In this document: positions 43,659-55,800 of the stretch, one piece after another
How positions within the stretch are numbered: the stretch's first letter is position 1
Layout of the letters: each line of letters begins with the position of its first letter
NCBI GenBank assembly: GCA_028023455.1
Contig: JAQFVV010012544.1
Location: 1,190,501-1,254,500, forward strand
Direction: 5' to 3'
DNA length: 64,000 nucleotides
DNA from: Epiperipatus broadwayi
Taxonomy: Eukaryota; Onychophora; Udeonychophora; Euonychophora; Peripatidae
Notes under the pieces: generated by a model
The model's database searches: none
What the model was told of the DNA's origin: nothing
What the model saw: the letters and a program-made list of their open reading frames with translations, nothing else
Made by a program: the position numbers and the translations under genes

Positions 43659-43722
43659 CATGAATACATAACTTAAGGCCATATTTTTCTCATGAATATA
43701 TAACTTAAGGCCATATTTTTCT
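43659..43722. repeat. 32-bp tandem duplication
   Basis: CATGAATACATAACTTAAGG continuing to TTTTTCT (43659-43690) is repeated at 43691-43722 with one difference. This is a recent local duplication. Confidence 0.85.
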
Positions 43723-45957
43723 TATGTCTTTCTTAATTTCTATCTTCACTTCTTTTTAAGCTCTTACAGATTTATGAAAAATGCTACTATCCTTGTATCA
43801 CAAACATATTGTCTTACTTTAACTGTATTACACTTAATATTAAATATCTCCCTATCACTACAGAATTTTCTAATAAATGACTTTCCTGAACCACTAATTG
43901 TTTATCAAATCACTGTGTACAAATTCTAAAAAACATTGTATATAAATATTATATATCTTTTCTTAAAATAACATCCAAACTTCTTAACATTACATTTCTT
44001 AGACACCAAGAAGACTAAAATAAAACAAACAAATGGTTTATGATATCCAACTTATTATAAGTACACCAAGCTTTTTACTTTTAATTTGTTCAGTAATCAA
44101 TTATTCATACATTTTATAATCATATACAGATTATAATAACCATATTCACACCTCTGTAATTTACCATTGCATGAATATAAATGTAATAAATATCATATTT
44201 GCCTGAATTTTGGTTTGCATTATTTAATACCAATATCTTATACTAAACCTTAGTAAATTAAAGTTACCTTAATCATATATTATGATTATTATTAATAATC
44301 CTCTAGTTGACATAACTTCTTGATGTTATAGAATCATCATAATAAATAAAACCAAGAAAAATTTTAATTTTTCTTCTCTTTTTTTTAATATCAAAAAATT
44401 CTAAAATATTTTAAGTCTTGAAACTGCTAAAATATTAATAATAATGCTAAATATTAATATTAACTTAAATACTATATTAAATATTAAAAACTGAATAGAA
44501 AATTTCCAAAATAGGGAAGCACTAGTTTCTATGGTAACCAGTTGACTTAAACAGAGAGAGATGTTTTTTTCTTTCTCCCCTCTATTCTTTTTTACCCTTC
44601 TTTGCAGTATAAATGAAAAACATAAAAAATCTGAGGAAACTATTAATTATCAGTGGCAAATAAAAATCTCTTGTAATAAAAGTTCATTCTTCTTATATTG
44701 TTGATAAAAATAAATTTCTACATGTTAATAAAGAAGTATTTATTATTTAATAAGACATTTATCAAATTTTAGAAATTTGTTTTCTTTACCATTAAAATAT
44801 TCACTGCAAAATTATACAGTTGTAGTTCCAAACTATTCACATTTAATATATTAAAAATTCCAATAGTGTTTGCTAATAGACATATAAAATTTTGGAATTC
44901 TCAAAATTATTCTTATTTAGCATGTTCATAATTTTAATAATACTTGTTAGTAACATTATAAAATTCCAGAGTTTTCCTCCTGTATAATCCATATTCATCA
45001 TGTTAAAAAAGTTATGAATTATTACTTAAGTAAAATAATAGTTAATAAATACATTGTTACTAAAATTAGTCAATGCTATATATTTCCTCTTAAAATTATA
45101 ATCATCCTGCTAAAACCACTCATAAATTTAAAATAGGAAATGTAAATAACTTATCTGAGTAAAAGTCTATTTTTATTTAACTAAATGTTAAAGTTAATAA
45201 AAATGTTTTCTATCATTCAGCATACAAACATGAATACATATAAATTCCTTATGTATCCTTCACATTGTTCTGTAGGCAAAATGGTTTGACATTTGGCAAA
45301 GTTTTTTAATCAAATGCATTTTATCTTCTTTACTAAAATTTAATTAAATAAGTTAATTATATATAAAGAATTCAATTCAAATTAAAGAAATAAAATTTAA
45401 AGAATATTAATAATAGTTTTTATTGTGAATATCATTTGTAAATATTTAATGAAGAATATATATTTTCCTGTGAATAAAACTAAAGAATTATTCTGAAAAT
45501 TATGTTATTTATAAGCTATAAATAATTTTGTTTTGCTATTGTGCATTTAAATATTATTAGAATTCAATTATTTTGTATAAAAATTGTCCAATCTAATGTG
45601 ATTGTTTATTTGTCCAGGTCTTGTGGATGTATTGATCAGTTTGACTTCAATTTTTTTAAAGGATTAACTTAAAAAATATTTTAAAGAAAGACCTTTTAAA
45701 TCATAATAATACAGAAATAGGTTATATTCTTGGAATATTTCCTGTTGATATTTATCAGGAGGTGGGCAGAGTTTAATCATTATCATAAACATACTCTTGA
45801 AAGACGGAGTAAATATATGATTTATTTAGCATTATTATGCAGACTGCATAATATTAACATATAGACTGGTATAATCAAGGTGTAATCCCATATATTCATA
45901 GTCCAAGGTAGTGTCATCATTTACCATTATCATACTTATGATATAATCATGTCTTAC
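43723..45957. other. AT-rich spacer, faint coding-like patches
   Basis: Minus-strand translation between about 44.0 and 43.7 kb gives patches that could be an eroded reverse transcriptase (for example FNIKCNTVKVRQYVC). The match is too poor to annotate. The rest is featureless AT-rich sequence. Confidence 0.35.
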
Positions 45958-46300
45958 ACATCATCATCATCATCATAAACCATTATCACTCCACTGCAGG
46001 ATGAAGGTTTCTCCAAGTTTAATACATCTTCTTCTATCTTTAGCTTCTCTTCTCCACATCACCCCTGCACACTTTCTTATTTCATCCATCCATCTCACAT
46101 GTAGTCTCTTTCTGGGCCTTTTACAAACTCTTGGAATCCAGTTTAAAATTTCAATTGTCCATCTATTATCATCTCTTCTAGCAATATATCCAGCCCAACT
46201 CCACTTCAATATTTTATTTTTTTCAATGAGGGCAGTAACACCTGTTTGTTCTCTTACCCATACATTGTGTTTACGATCTCTTCTTGTTACTTGCAACATA
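45958..46300 (-). pseudogene. RTE-type LINE, C-terminal end with ATG-repeat tail
   Basis: A continuous minus frame (from about 46290 to the stop at 45973) reads RRDRKHNVWVREQTGV, then LKWSWAGYIARRDDNRWT, then RPRKRLHVRWMDEIRKCAGV and ETFILQWSDNG. The KLKW.WAGHIARR.D.RW ... GRP..RW.D.I...AG..W ... LG......QW pattern is characteristic of the C terminus of RTE-like endonuclease-reverse transcriptases in insects and molluscs. The stop codon is followed by ATGATGATGATGATGATG (45975-45958 on the plus strand as CAT repeats), the short tandem tail usual for RTE elements. It is 5'-truncated near 46.3 kb. Confidence 0.8.
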
Positions 46301-46348
46301 CACATATAACAATGCATATTCAGTTTACTATTACATATATATATATAT

Positions 46349-46725
46349 ATGATCAATAGATGGAGCTTTACCAAAACCTCCATACAAGCATATTTTGTTT
46401 ACATAAATGTCAAAAGAGTCAGAATTCACTATTTCTTTCATTAGCTCCACCTTCAGATCAGCTGATTTCAAGCTAATTTGCTATCATCAGTGAAGGGTAG
46501 GGGCTAGAAACTAGATCTAAACACTAACTCCAAGCGTTTATGCAACAAGTTCCTATCAGTTTGCAAGCATGAATTTTTCAGACACGTAATGTCTTCAAAC
46601 CCAGCCTAACAAGCCAGATAGCTACATGGGTCTGACATCAGTTCAGTTTTGGTAAATCTCCATCTATTGATCATAAATGCAAGCGATAGCAAGTTACGTG
46701 ATTTATAACTTGTTTTTTGTTTTTC
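46349..46725 (+). mobile_element. Fold-back element, HINE-like candidate, copy 1
   Basis: The body starts GATCAATAGATGG right after a TA run and ends CCATCTATTGATC at about 46673, an inverted repeat extended inward over TTTACCAAAAC (about 28 bp). It is followed by CAAGCGATAGCAAGTTACGT and a 7-bp hairpin (CAAGTTA/TAACTTG, near 46694-46717). Paired subterminal repeats with a hairpin near the end and a flanking microsatellite recall Helentron-associated elements. No Rep-helicase coding is present. Confidence 0.55.
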
Positions 46726-46779
46726 ATGAATGTACCTTTGAAGGTTTTTGCAATGATATATATTGCAGAGGCTTTGACT

Positions 46780-47130
46780 ATGTGGTGAAACTGAACTGAT
46801 ATCAGACTCATGTAGCTATCTGGATTGTTAGGCTGGGTTTGAAGACATTACATGTCTAAAAAATTCATGCTTGCAAACTGATAGGAACTTGTTGCATAAA
46901 CGCTTGGAGTTAGTATTTAGATCTAGTTTCTGGCCCCTACCCTTCACTGATGATAGCAAATTAGCTTGGAATCAGCTGATTTGAAGGTGGAGCTAACAAA
47001 AGAGATACTGAATTCTGACTCTTTTGATGTTTATGTAGACAAAATACGCTTGTACGGAGGTTTTGGTAAATCTCCGTCTATTGATCATAAATTCAAGTGA
47101 TAGCAAGTTATGTGATTTATAACTTGTTTT
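46780..47130. mobile_element. Same fold-back family, inverted partner copy 2
   Basis: 46780-47085 is the reverse complement of copy 1 over about 300 bp (AAACTGAACTGATATCAGAC, GGCTGGGTTTGAAGACATTA, CCCCTACCCTTCACTGATGA). After it comes the same terminal sequence in the same orientation as in copy 1 (ATTGATCATAAATTCAAGTG, then the CAAGTTA/TAACTTG hairpin) and a TA run. The two body copies can fold into a stem of about 300 bp. Confidence 0.6.
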
Positions 47131-47430
47131 TCATATATATATATATGTGACATAGACTATTCAAGTTAGTGAGCTATACTAATAAACGTGTATCTGCAGG
47201 AATATATCTTTTTAAATTCTTAATATTGAATTGGGATCCTTTTCAAAATTGTTTCATTTTCAAAATTATATCAAATTCAAAAATTTCTGCAGTTACAATT
47301 AATTATCTTAACAGTTTAGTGTATGTATGTATGTATATATATATTTATTTATTTCATATCTGTATTTCTTTAAAGTTATATACATAATATTGTAATTAAA
47401 TATTAAAAATAAAATAACATATATATATAT
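47131..47430. other. AT-rich spacer before the giant palindrome
   Basis: TA run, a 72-codon ORF (47169-47387) with no resemblance to known proteins, a short TATG run, and a second TA run (47419-47430) that marks the palindrome edge. Confidence 0.4.
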
Positions 47431-50400
47431 ATTCTAACCTAATAAATTAAAGCAAGTACTTCCTAATTAAAATTAAATCCTATTCGGAAGGCCTCAAACT
47501 TCCGACTACTCTTCGTATAGTAGTCCGGATAATCAAACTTTACTCTACTTAATAATAATAACTCTAGCTCTACGTTAAGTTAGTTCTATAATAATTCAGC
47601 TACAGCGATATGCAGTTCAGACAGAGATAGAATTTTTAAAAAAAAATATCATTAATAAAATAAATTTAAAAAGAAAATTATTAATAAACTACCATTCTTT
47701 CTCTATCCAAAACACATTCTCTGGGCTGTAAGTACGTGCACTGTTCGACAATGATGATGATGATTTTTCATGTCATTGTTAATATTACTGACTAAAACAA
47801 AATATTCATTAATTTGCCAATATGATCTCAATATTTTTGGTTATTATACAATTAGATGTTTCAATCTCTTAAGCCATGCCACGCTTGTAATATTGATCTG
47901 AATTTGATCAATTATTAATTTAAGAGCACTTATAATAATGACACTAATCTCAGGGTTCTCTGTTATATTTAATAAAATTGCTCGGCAGTATTGTGTTGTC
48001 GCATATGACTGACATTCTGGTCGGCTATAGGAAACATTTACCTTATTTAAATTCTAGGTGTCTTCATCCACATATTAACTATTATAATATTTAATGAGAT
48101 GATAACCATATTCAATAACAACGCATAATTTTGAATAATAAAGCCTTTTAAATCCAGAATCTCAGTCGGAATGATGAAAAGACAAGGGTGCTTTTGTGTC
48201 CTTCCATTATCCATGACAACACAATAATTTAACTAAGATTTATTACTTAGATACTTCCTTAAATGGGTATTCAACAATGTGCAACCAAAGATAGTAGTTT
48301 GGGAATAAAGTGATTTTACACACATATAAAATAAAATAAAATGTCTTGGTCTGAAGTTTTCAATTCCATAAATAATTCTTATTAAAATATAATATAATGA
48401 AATATTTTGATCTGCTTACAATTGTCTATCTGGTGTTTTGGATTTAAGATTTCATAAATGATTTTGGACTCAAGAAAGTATTGCAAGTATTATGCCAATA
48501 CACTTTTATTTAGCACATAAGAAAAATGACTCAAAACAACTTGTAACAAGACGATAATTTATTATTAACTTATAACAAAATTCTAATTTATTATTATGGT
48601 TTAACAAAAATATCTTTTATGATTAACATAATAAACAAACATATACAATTTATTTGATCCCATATGGATAAAACAAAATATAACTAATATTAATTCGTCT
48701 ATACTTTTAGACTTGGATTCGAACTACCTCTTCATCTTCTTTTTACATTTATGTAAATTGAATATAACAAAATAAATAGTATTATCGATACATCAACTCA
48801 TTCGTTTAGTGTATCTTATATGAACGGTTACTTAAATTTATTGACTAACGATCTGTTTTAAAACAAAAATAATCTGATTCTAGGCAATGCGTACAAACGA
48901 TTTTTATTATCATATCTTTAATTAAATGATAGTTTTTATTTAGATAACTTATTATAATTTATGGGTTACGTATCAGAAGTTACACTTATTATTTTAATGT
49001 TTACCTTAATAACAACTGAAGTTGTTATACACACTGTTTTTCTCAGTATAAGTTATATTGTGAGTGCTACTTAATCATTAACCTGAATTAAACCTAGTAT
49101 TTGAACCCTCTATTGGCAAATGAAAATTTTTAATCACGCAATTTTAAAACTTACTCTCTCCATTGACTTACGTGTGGATTACCAGCACTATTCCGTCGCA
49201 CAATTCAGACATTGATCATATATACTAGCACGCTATTTATACTAAATGGAGCTTGAGGAATTAACCTCCAATATACCCGTTATCTTGCCATAACTTTCTA
49301 AACAAACACAATATTCAACACCTTCCGTGGTGGAATTATCTCTATTTTCTCATGAGGAATAAGGAATAACACCGAAGGGCTGTAGAGTTAACTACTATAT
49401 TAAAATAGTTTGGTGGGTCCTTGCCTCTTAATTGGGCATAATAGGAACACACACCAAATATAATCCTCTCCTGGGATTTTAACGAATGAAATACACTAAA
49501 TACTATATAAAGTACTGATCGTCCTAACTCTGAGAAGCGATCACTTGGGTTATAAACATACCCGAATACTAGATTTATCTATTCCCCTCATGGAAAATAA
49601 AGCTTTTGGGGAGATTATTTTCTATCCCACAAAATAGATACATTACAATTATTACTTAGGCGCATATTAAGCCTATACCGATGCTATATCGGGGCAAGAC
49701 AAGCAAATACACTAATTACACTAAATTTATGTTCCGGGGTATACTTAGATCAGCGTCTGATATCAATGGATATCACAGAATACAATAATAATTTTCACTT
49801 TTGCCAAAGAAACATTCAACAAATAATAGGAAGTATAGTATTTTGAACTAAACCAAGTGAATGCGTTAATAAAGAATAATTGGGAATAAGTTCCTTAATT
49901 AACATAGTATAAATTTGTTTCATACTTTAAATAAGTAATATTTTGTATAGCACTTCTCTTTAATTACTTCTGATAATTTTAACTAGATATTTTGCCTATT
50001 AAGTATCTAAATTTTTCTTCTTTTACGCATCTAACATCTAAATTGATACTCATAATTACATATCATAAGTAAACACATTTTATAAAAAAAAATAAATATT
50101 TTTTTTCATGTCAAATATAAATTTAACCTAGAATAATTACATAAAAACATACCTTTATGATTATAAGGTCATTTAAATATTGCTTGAATATATAGCCTTT
50201 AACCTGCTGATATAAAAAAAAATACACATAATTTTACAAATTAGTAAAAAAAAATCATTACTTAACAAGTGCTTATAATATCACTAAAAAAAAAATGTTT
50301 TCCGTTGGGCACTTTATCCAGATGAAGAACTTGATCCATTCGTAGTTCACGAAGCAAATTTAAAACAAGAAACACATTTTATTATTTCATTTATAAAAAG

Positions 50401-51993
50401 TTGCCTTCATTCTGGTGCACTTAATAGTAGGCAAAGAAAAACATAGCAGCGTGGATTTTAATTCTTCCTTGAATTAACTGCTATAATTTTGGGATCCAAG
50501 AAAACAATACAGATTTTAACATTACGAATATTTGACGATAAACGATCACATATACAATTCTTTTCTTTTTACGATTGGCGATACGTATCATTTTTAGCTA
50601 GCTGGCTTATGAATAAAAGAATGCGCGAATTTTCCAAAATATTATTTTTAGAAGGACTGCAGCTGACTTACGTGGATATAAAGTTTTGATGACTCCAATT
50701 GAGGTATAATATAACATATTATTTTATGGTTATAATTAAGTCACTAATGTTTATAGTTTTTATTCCTACTCTAGGAATTGTAATTTTTCTTTAATAAAGA
50801 ATTCTCTGTAAATGCACACATACAAATTTTCCGATATTTGCCTTGAGAAAATTTATATTTCTTTTTTTAAAAAATATGCAGGTGCATAAGTAAATATCAT
50901 TTATTATTTATATTATTTCTAGATAATTTTCAGTGAATAAAACAGATTTTAACGTGGGGAACTTGCATTATTTTCTAAAGCAGACAATTTCTGTTAGAAA
51001 GAGCGCGAAACTTTTTGGTTAACTTTCCTTGGCTTTTATAATATGTCTTTTAATTCTAATTTTTCTTTTATACCATGAAAAGATTATTAAATAAGGTAAA
51101 GTTAACAAATAATTAATTATTTCTTGGAAATTACTTATATTGCTTAGTTTAACTATAATGATATTTTCCGTGATCGCTGTAGTCAATACGGTGATCTCGA
51201 ACTTTAGCATAAGATAGCACATTTTGAGTATAAAAAGCTTTAAAATAGGTAGAGCAACAGAAGCTTATGGATGTCTTATCAAAATATTTTAGCTAGACAT
51301 GATATTGTTAAAATGTTACTTGAATTATATTTATTTCTGCAATAAAAAATATAAAAATTTGTTACCGAATTTCAGCACTGCTTCCTCTTGTAAAACTTAT
51401 GTCAGACTAGATTTTCTACAAAATTTAGCGGTCTTCTTTTAGCGACCTCTGACAGAAAAATAATTATTTAATTATACATAAACAAAGGAAAGGGAAAAAA
51501 AAAACTTATTACAGTTATATATTTCTGTATGATTTAAATGGATTACAAGATAATTTGACAAATAATGAAAAATAATAAATATCTTTAACTAATAATGCTT
51601 ATTAGTGATGTATAATTCTGTATACATTATTATCTAAATAATTTAAAAAAAATTATCAGAAGTTATTGTGCTTTATGATAAGACACTCATCTACTCTCCC
51701 CTCTACCCATCCAAAATCAATTACTGTTTATGAGATGTGCTTTTATACTATATTAAATTGCTCTTATTGTTAACATATTTTAACTAAATTATTTATGCTC
51801 TTCTTCAAAATGACATTGGATTACCAAATTTATTAGTTATTTGCTTAAAACACGTTACAGTGAGTAAATAGCATACTTTATTAATCACTTAATATTATTA
51901 TTATTTTACTTTTTATTTCCTAGAAAAGGATTGCATTGTTTTCCTGTGGAAATAATGCTAAACAAACCAAGTGTCAATAACACTAGGTTACAA
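47431..51993 (+). repeat. Giant inverted repeat, left arm
   Basis: About 4.56 kb that reappears, inverted, at 52863-57354. Matching points give a nearly constant coordinate sum: 47594/57215, 49221/55632 and 51985/52872 sum to 104809, 104853 and 104857, so the net indel difference is only about 50 bp. In about 400 bp compared by eye (49.2-49.6 kb) some 20 positions differ. The outer 130 bp is more diverged. There is no long ORF and no transposase or integrase motif. A B-box-like word (GATTCGAAC at 48716) occurs here, in the right arm and in the relative at 32.46 kb. Confidence 0.92.
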
Positions 51994-52016
51994 TATATAT
52001 ATATATATATATATAT
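51994..52016. repeat. TA run at the inner edge of the left arm
   Basis: Dinucleotide TA repeat between the left arm (ending GGTTACAAT) and the loop. A matching TA run (52844-52862) lies at the inner edge of the right arm. Confidence 0.9.
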
Positions 52017-52099
52017 GATCAATAGATGGCGTCTTTACCAAAACCGCCATCTATTGATCATAAATAACAAGTGATAGCAGGTTACGTGACTAACTTGTT
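52017..52099 (+). mobile_element. Minimal fold-back family copy in the palindrome loop
   Basis: GATCAATAGATGGCG pairs perfectly with CGCCATCTATTGATC (15-bp stem, loop TCTTTACCAAAAC). The family's terminal sequence follows (CAAGTGATAGCAGGTTACGT) and then a TA run. It is the 46.3-kb element with its body lost. A TA run precedes it, as at 46.3 kb. Confidence 0.7.
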
Positions 52100-52853
52100 T
52101 ATATATATATAAAATAAATAAAAATATCCGTTAATTAAAAATAATATTGTAATTATAATTGAAATAATATTTTTAAACGGTTTATAAACAATTCAAACAA
52201 TCTTTAAATTCACAGAAGTACTTTCGGTTATCTATTCCATTTATTTCAAAACCACAAGTAAAATTTTTTAAGGATTTATATAAGAATGTATTTAATGTTT
52301 CATTCTACGTTCCAAACAATATTAACAAATTAGTTAATAATTCTAAGGATGTCATACCTATCAAGCAAAAAAGTAATGTTATATATCAAATTTTTTGTGA
52401 TTATATGCTATCATATATAGGTGAATCTAGGTGCAACATTGAGAAAAGATTGAAGGAACACGAATTGTTATATAAGCGTGTAAAAAATAAAAATAATGGT
52501 GATTTAATATCTTCTTCAGTTTTCTTTGATCATGAAAAAACATGTAAACATAAATTTAAATTTAATTTTGAAAATGTGAAAATTCTTCATGAAGAGAGAA
52601 ACCATAGTAAAAGAAAAATTAAAGAGGCAATTTTTATAAACAGGAATAAAACACATTTGATAAATCGACAAGCTTCTAACATTAAAATACGAGATTCGTG
52701 GAATTTGAATTGATGACGTTTGCTTCCGCTTTTAGTTTTTGAATTTAATAGCAGTTGAGGCAGGTTTGAAAGTAACCGAAAGTACTTCTGCGGATTTAAA
52801 GATTGTTTGAATTGTTTATAAATCGTTTAAAAATATTATTTCAATTATATATA
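52100..52853 (+). mobile_element. Penelope-like element, family A, in the palindrome loop
   Basis: Inverted terminal arms (about 52145-52235 and 52755-52846; ACTTTCGGTTA against TAACCGAAAGT, plus the CAGAAGTA/TACTTCTG and AAACAATTCAAACAATCTTT pairs) flank a C-terminal coding piece. The left outer word CCGTTAATTAAAA also occurs at 1970. TA runs lie on both sides. The layout (inverted arm, truncated polyprotein end, arm) is the same as in family B at 40 kb and in the collapsed copy at 2 kb. Confidence 0.75.
52240..52713 (+). pseudogene. Penelope-like GIY-YIG endonuclease, open C-terminal fragment
   Basis: An open frame of about 158 codons ends at the TGA at 52711. It starts inside or near the left arm, so the real protein start is absent. 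Order seen: linker FISKPQVKFFKDLYKNVFNV; NNINKLVNNSKDVIP; SNVIYQIFC at the GIY position; MLSYIGESRCN at the YIG position; then the Arg of EKRLKEHE, the Glu of RKIKEAIFINR and Asn of HLINRQ. The second Cys of the usual C-x2-C pair beside YIG is missing (CDYM). The reverse-transcriptase domain is absent. The frame is unbroken, unlike the 10.9-kb relative, so this copy is younger. Confidence 0.75.
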
Positions 52854-52862
52854 TATATATAT

Positions 52863-55800
52863 ATTGTAACCTAGTGTTATATACACTTGGTTTATTTGGC
52901 ATTGTTTCCACAGAAAAACAATGCTATCCTTTTTTAGAAAATAAAAAAAAAATAAAATAGTAATAATATTAAGTGATTAATAAAGTATGCTATTTACTCA
53001 CTTTAACGTGTTTTAAGCAAATAACTAAAAAATTTGGTAGTCCAATGTCATTTTGAAGAAGGGCATGAATAATTTAATTAAAATATTAACAATAAGAGCA
53101 ATTTAATATAGTATAAAAGCACATATTATAAACAATAATTGATTTTGGATGGGTAGAGGGGGAGAGTAGATGAGTATCTTATCAAAACGCACAATAACTT
53201 CTGGTAATTTTTAAATTATTTAGATAATAATGTATACAGAATTATACATCACTAATAAGCATTGTTAATCAAATATACTTATTATTTTTCATTATTTGTC
53301 AATTTACTTTGTAATTTATTTAAATCATACGGAAAAATATAACTGTAATAAGTTTTTTTTTTTCCTTTTCTTTTGTTTATGTATAATTAACTGATTATTT
53401 TTCTGTAAGAGGTCGCTAAAAGAAGACCGCCAAATTTTGAAGAAAGTTTAGTCTGACTATAGTTTTACAAGGAGGAAGCAGTACTGAAATTTGGTAACAA
53501 ATTTTTTATTATTTTTTAATTGCAGAAATAAATATAAGTCCAGTAAATTTTTAATAATATCATGCGTTGCTAATCCTATTTGATAAGATATTCTGTTTTC
53601 TGGTGCCATCTACCTATTTAAAGCTTTTTATACGCAAAAATATACTATCTTATGCTAAAGTTCAAAATGACCGTATTAACTACAGCAATCATGGAAAGTG
53701 TCATTATATTTAAAACAAGTACTATAAGTAATTTCCATGAAATAATCAATGATTTGTTAACTTTACCTTATTTAATTATCTTTTCATGGTATAAAAAAAA
53801 AATTATATTTAAAAAGACATATTATAAAAGCCAAGGAAAGTTAACTAGAAAATTTCGCGCTCTTTCTAAAGGACATTGTCTGCTTTGAAATAACGTAAGT
53901 TCCCCACGTTAAAATATGTTTTATTCACTGAAATTATCTAAAAATAATATTAATGATCAAGGATATTTACTTATGCAGCTGTATATTTTTTAAAAAGAAA
54001 ATATAAATTTTCTCAAGGCAAATATCAGAAAATTTGTATGTGTGCATTTTACGGAGAATTCATTATTAAAGACAAATTATAATTCCTAGAGTAGGAATAA
54101 AAACTACAAACATTAGTGACTTAATTATAACCTTAATATAATATGTTATATTATACATTAACTGGAGTCATTAAAACTTTAGATCTACGTAAGTCAGCTG
54201 CAGTCCTTATAATAATATTATTTGGAAAATTCGCGCATTAGTTTTTTTTTTTTTTTTAAGCCAGCTAGCTAAAAATGATATGTATCACCAATAGTAAAAA
54301 GAAAAGAATTGTATATGTGATCGTCAATCGTCAAATATTCATCATGTTAAAATATGTATTGTTTTCTTGGATCCCAAAATTATATCAGTTAATTCAAGGA
54401 AGAGTTAACATCCAACGCTGCTATGTTTTCTTTGCATAATTTATTAATTGCACCAGAATGGAGGCAACTTTTATATAAATGAAATAATAAAATGTGTTTC
54501 TTATTTTAAATTAGCTTCATGAACTACTAGCGGATCAAGTTCTTCATCTAGATAAATTGCCCAACGGAAAAACATTTTTCCAGTGAGATTATAAGCACTT
54601 GTTAAGTAATGATTTTTTACTAATTTGTAAAATTGTGTATATTTTTTTATCAACAGGTTAAAGGCTGTATAATCAAGTAATATTTAAATGACCTTGTAAA
54701 CATAAAGGTATGTTTTCATATACTTATTCTAGGTTAAATTTATATTCGACATGAAAAATTTTTTTTTATAAAATGTGTTTACTTATGATATGCATTATGG
54801 ATATAGATTTATATGTTAGATGCGTAAAAGGAGAAAAATTCAGATACTTAATAGGTAAAATATTTAGTTAAAATTATCAGAAGTAATTAAAGAGAAGTGC
54901 TATACAGGATAATACTTATTTAAAGTTTGAAACAAATTTATACTATGTTAATTGCGGAACTTATTCCCAATTATTCTTTATTAACGCATTCACTTAATTT
55001 AGTTCAAGATAATATACTACCAATTACTTGTTGAATGTTTCTTTGGCAAAGGTGAAAATTATTATGGTTTATTCTGTGTTATACATTGATTTCAGACGTT
55101 GATCTAAGTATACCCCGGAACATAAATTTAGTGTAATTAGTGTATTTGCTTGTCTTGCACCGATATAGTATAGGGATATGCTTAAGATTTGCATAAGAAA
55201 TAACTGTAATGTCTTTATTTTGTGGGATGGAAAATGATCTCCCCAAAAGCTTTATTTTCCATGAGGGGAATAGATAAAACTATTATTCGGGTATGTGTAT
55301 AACCCAAGTGATCGCTTCTCAGAGTTAGGGCGATCAGTAATTTATATCGTATTTAGTGCATTTCATTTGTTAAAATCCCAGGAGAGGATTATAATTGGTG
55401 TGCGTTCCTATTATGCCCAAGTAAGAGGCAAGGACCCACCAAACTATTTTAATATAGTAGTTAGCTCTACAGACCTTTGGTGTTATTCCATGTTCCTCAT
55501 GAGAAAATAGAGATAATTCCACCACGGAAGGCGTTGAATATTGTGTTTTGTTTAGAAAGTTATGGCAAGATAACGGATATATTGGAGGTTAATTCCTCAC
55601 GATCCATTTAGTATAAATAGCGTGCTAGTATATATGATCAATGTCTGGATTGTGCGGTGGAATAGTGCTGGTAATCCACACGTAAGTCAATGGAAAGATT
55701 AAGTTTAAAATTGCGTGCTTTATAAATTTTTATTTGCCAATGGAGGGTTCAAATACTAGGTTTAATTCGGGTTAATGATTAAGTAGCACTCACAATATAA

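Noticed and set aside
43360-44250. Possible eroded reverse transcriptase on the minus strand
   Set aside because: Only scattered short resemblances with many stops and no clear catalytic motif; too weak without a frameshift-aware profile search.
50489-50689. 66-codon ORF in the left arm, and the 71-codon ORF at 55295 in the right arm
   Set aside because: Neither is kept open in the opposite arm and neither resembles a known protein.
51019-53888. Mirrored ORFs in the two palindrome arms that encode similar peptides
   Set aside because: About a quarter of aligned residues differ while the DNA differs by only a few percent, so changes are mostly amino-acid altering. The similarity is explained by the arm duplication.
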